64,000 nucleotides of DNA. Origin: Arbacia lixula (lineage: Eukaryota; Echinodermata; Echinoidea; Arbacioida; Arbaciidae). The translations under genes and the position numbers were made by a program. The DNA is taken from NCBI GenBank assembly GCA_963669155.1, contig OZ022593.1:4707155-4771154 (forward strand), read 5' to 3'. How positions within the stretch are numbered: position 1 is the first letter of the stretch; each line of letters starts with the position of its first letter. Below are positions 1-64,000 of this stretch, in pieces. The notes below the pieces were generated by a model. That model had not been told where the DNA came from, searched no databases, and saw nothing but the letters and a program-made list of their open reading frames with translations.

Positions 1-15
1 GAGACAGGAAGAGAC

Positions 16-68
<53 letters not shown>
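1..68. repeat. (GA)n simple repeat at window edge
   Basis: An almost pure GA/GAGACA dinucleotide tract runs from the first base to about 68 and may continue to the left of the window. It is a microsatellite in the 5' flank of the kinase gene. No coding meaning is assigned. Confidence 0.9.
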
Positions 69-71
<3 letters not shown>

Positions 72-1360
72 AACAAAACTCCATTTTGTTTCATTCCCAG
101 GTGTAAAAATCGTTTCACATAATTATTGTTTAGCAAAGGGGGTTTATATAAGAAAGTAATTCAGAAATTAAATTAAATGAAGAACACGCAAGCTATTTTG
201 GCATTGAATAGAGCCTAATTTGTAAATAATTTCAGCCCGTAGGTGATAAGACTTTCATCTCTCTACACATTGAATGCACGTCATGTGTGGTGAGAGCCCT
301 TCCTTATAAATTCATTGTGACTTTTTTTTTTAAAGCTTTCATCACGGTCCATTATTTTGTTGAGCTACGGCTGCCCATCTTGAAGACAAACCAGATTTAT
401 AATTAGCTGTTCTTATTGAATTAGTCATTAAATCAAGCAGTTAACCATTTCAGGCTAGTTATTCAAAATCGTGTTAATAAGAAACGAGGTGATCAGAAAC
501 AAACGACCAACCATAACCAGTAAATAGAATCAATCAATGAATCACCAATAAAACACCAATCCGATTCAATCAATCAACCACTTATATAGGCTTTACCTGA
601 TAATAAAAAAAAACACCAATATGACATTTAGAATGGGGTTCTTCCTATTCGTTTCTATTTGGAAGTGTCCACTGCTATCGACAATAACTTTAGACCTACA
701 CAATTACGTAATAGGAGGGCGTGTCCCCGAGGTTAATTAAAAGTCACCGGGTAAATTGATACTATTTATAACTTGTGTAAACTCGTGTAAACTCTCCAAC
801 GCATTCTAGGCTAGATCTATTGGATTGTATTTTTGATAGATATAAGATCAATCAGAAAGTCAAAAAAAGTAATTTGTACCAAAATAGAATAACATAACTA
901 AAATGACGTCATGGATTGTTGTAAATTTGAATGGAAAGAGATGTTTTATTGACTGTACTTCATCCCTCTGTCGTAGGGCGACTTGAATTGTTCGAATTTA
1001 TTCAGGACACGTTTTGTTCAGACGATGTATTTAGAACGACGGTACCGTACCGTTCATGAAAAAAAAATGTGTGTCGATACGCGATACGGCCCACGCCTAT
1101 TCATTTTCGTGTGTGTACAGTGCGTATTACAGTATGTTGTAAACGTATTTTATGTGGAACACTGATCTCACTTATTTCATTGTCAACCAGGCCCTTCCAG
1201 GCTCGTTGAGCTCGGTAGCCGACAAGAGGAGAAAACCTACGTACATGACGATGAAGGAGTATCAAGATAATCTGTGAATATTATATGGATACAGTTTTGA
1301 CATTTGGTATTAACCAAAAGACGCACAGAAGGCCAGTTTCAGACTCGGAGCTGGAGAGAA
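69..1360 (+). other. 5' flank and probable 5' UTR of the kinase gene
   Basis: No protein-coding exon is recognisable upstream of 1361. An in-frame TGA at 1298-1300 closes the exon 1 frame, so the CDS cannot extend further left by simple read-through. A possible splice acceptor (CAACCAG followed by GCCC) near 1186-1195 could mark a 5' UTR exon, but this is speculative. The stretch is AT-rich and no convincing core promoter can be picked out by eye, so the transcription start is unknown. Confidence 0.4.

Positions 1361-64000
<62,640 letters not shown>

Overview
This is 64 kb of animal genomic DNA. Almost all of it is introns of one gene on the + strand. The gene is a Numb-associated-kinase (NAK) family serine/threonine kinase of the AAK1/BMP2K type. 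Fifteen coding exons can be placed between 1361 and the right edge. Their phases agree at all 14 junctions. They add up to 2886 nt (962 codons), and the frame is still open at base 64000, so the 3' end of the gene lies outside the window. No second host gene is supported on either strand. The organism is a metazoan with large, AT-rich, transposon-filled introns and many CATGTA-rich stretches. That fits a marine invertebrate, and my best guess is an echinoderm or another invertebrate deuterostome. This is inference; the sequence does not name the species.

Layout of the gene. Exon 1 (1361-1454) carries the start codon and the N-terminus. Intron 1 is 17.9 kb. Exons 2-8 (19352-48473) encode the kinase domain: catalytic Lys51, HRD Asp152, DFG 170-172, SPE 203-205. 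Exons 9-10 (48943-49851) encode the linker with the conserved TPRQRPK segment. Exons 11-12 (56085-58383) encode a very long Gln-rich region. Exons 13-15 (59258 to beyond 64000) encode an acidic, low-complexity, endocytic-adaptor-like tail. It contains one NPF motif, one FxDxF motif and three D-x-F-G-A-x-P-F repeats. Kinase and tail together suggest an AP-2/clathrin-linked regulator, as known for AAK1.

Mobile DNA. The introns hold many short non-autonomous DNA transposons, several with clear ends. (1) Two near-identical 1388-bp elements with CAGGGCTCTACAAA ends (7103-8490 and 20266-21653) lie in opposite orientation on either side of exon 2. (2) Five families have TTAA at their ends, and three of them stand in a row at 26544-28033. 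(3) A 769-bp piggyBac-like element is nested in an old relative of the 1388-bp family (52297-53567). (4) Two 1.35-kb Helitron-like elements (50499-51856 and 54291-55631) carry tandem arrays of AGGTCA direct repeats. (5) TA-flanked hairpin MITEs are present, one nested inside a CCCCGTTCATATAC-ended element. (6) An internally deleted, RT-dead non-LTR retrotransposon (about 39250-41394) sits inside a pyrimidine-rich minisatellite. Simple repeats, G-tracts, a 0.7-kb polypurine tract and several minisatellites fill much of the rest.

The most unusual observation is in the host gene. The 3' ends of exons 5, 7 and 8, each with its splice donor and downstream intron, have been duplicated locally into the following intron (45124-45330, 47557-47620, 48539-48745). 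This leaves pseudo-exons, some with intact donor sites, 120-350 bp downstream of the real ones.
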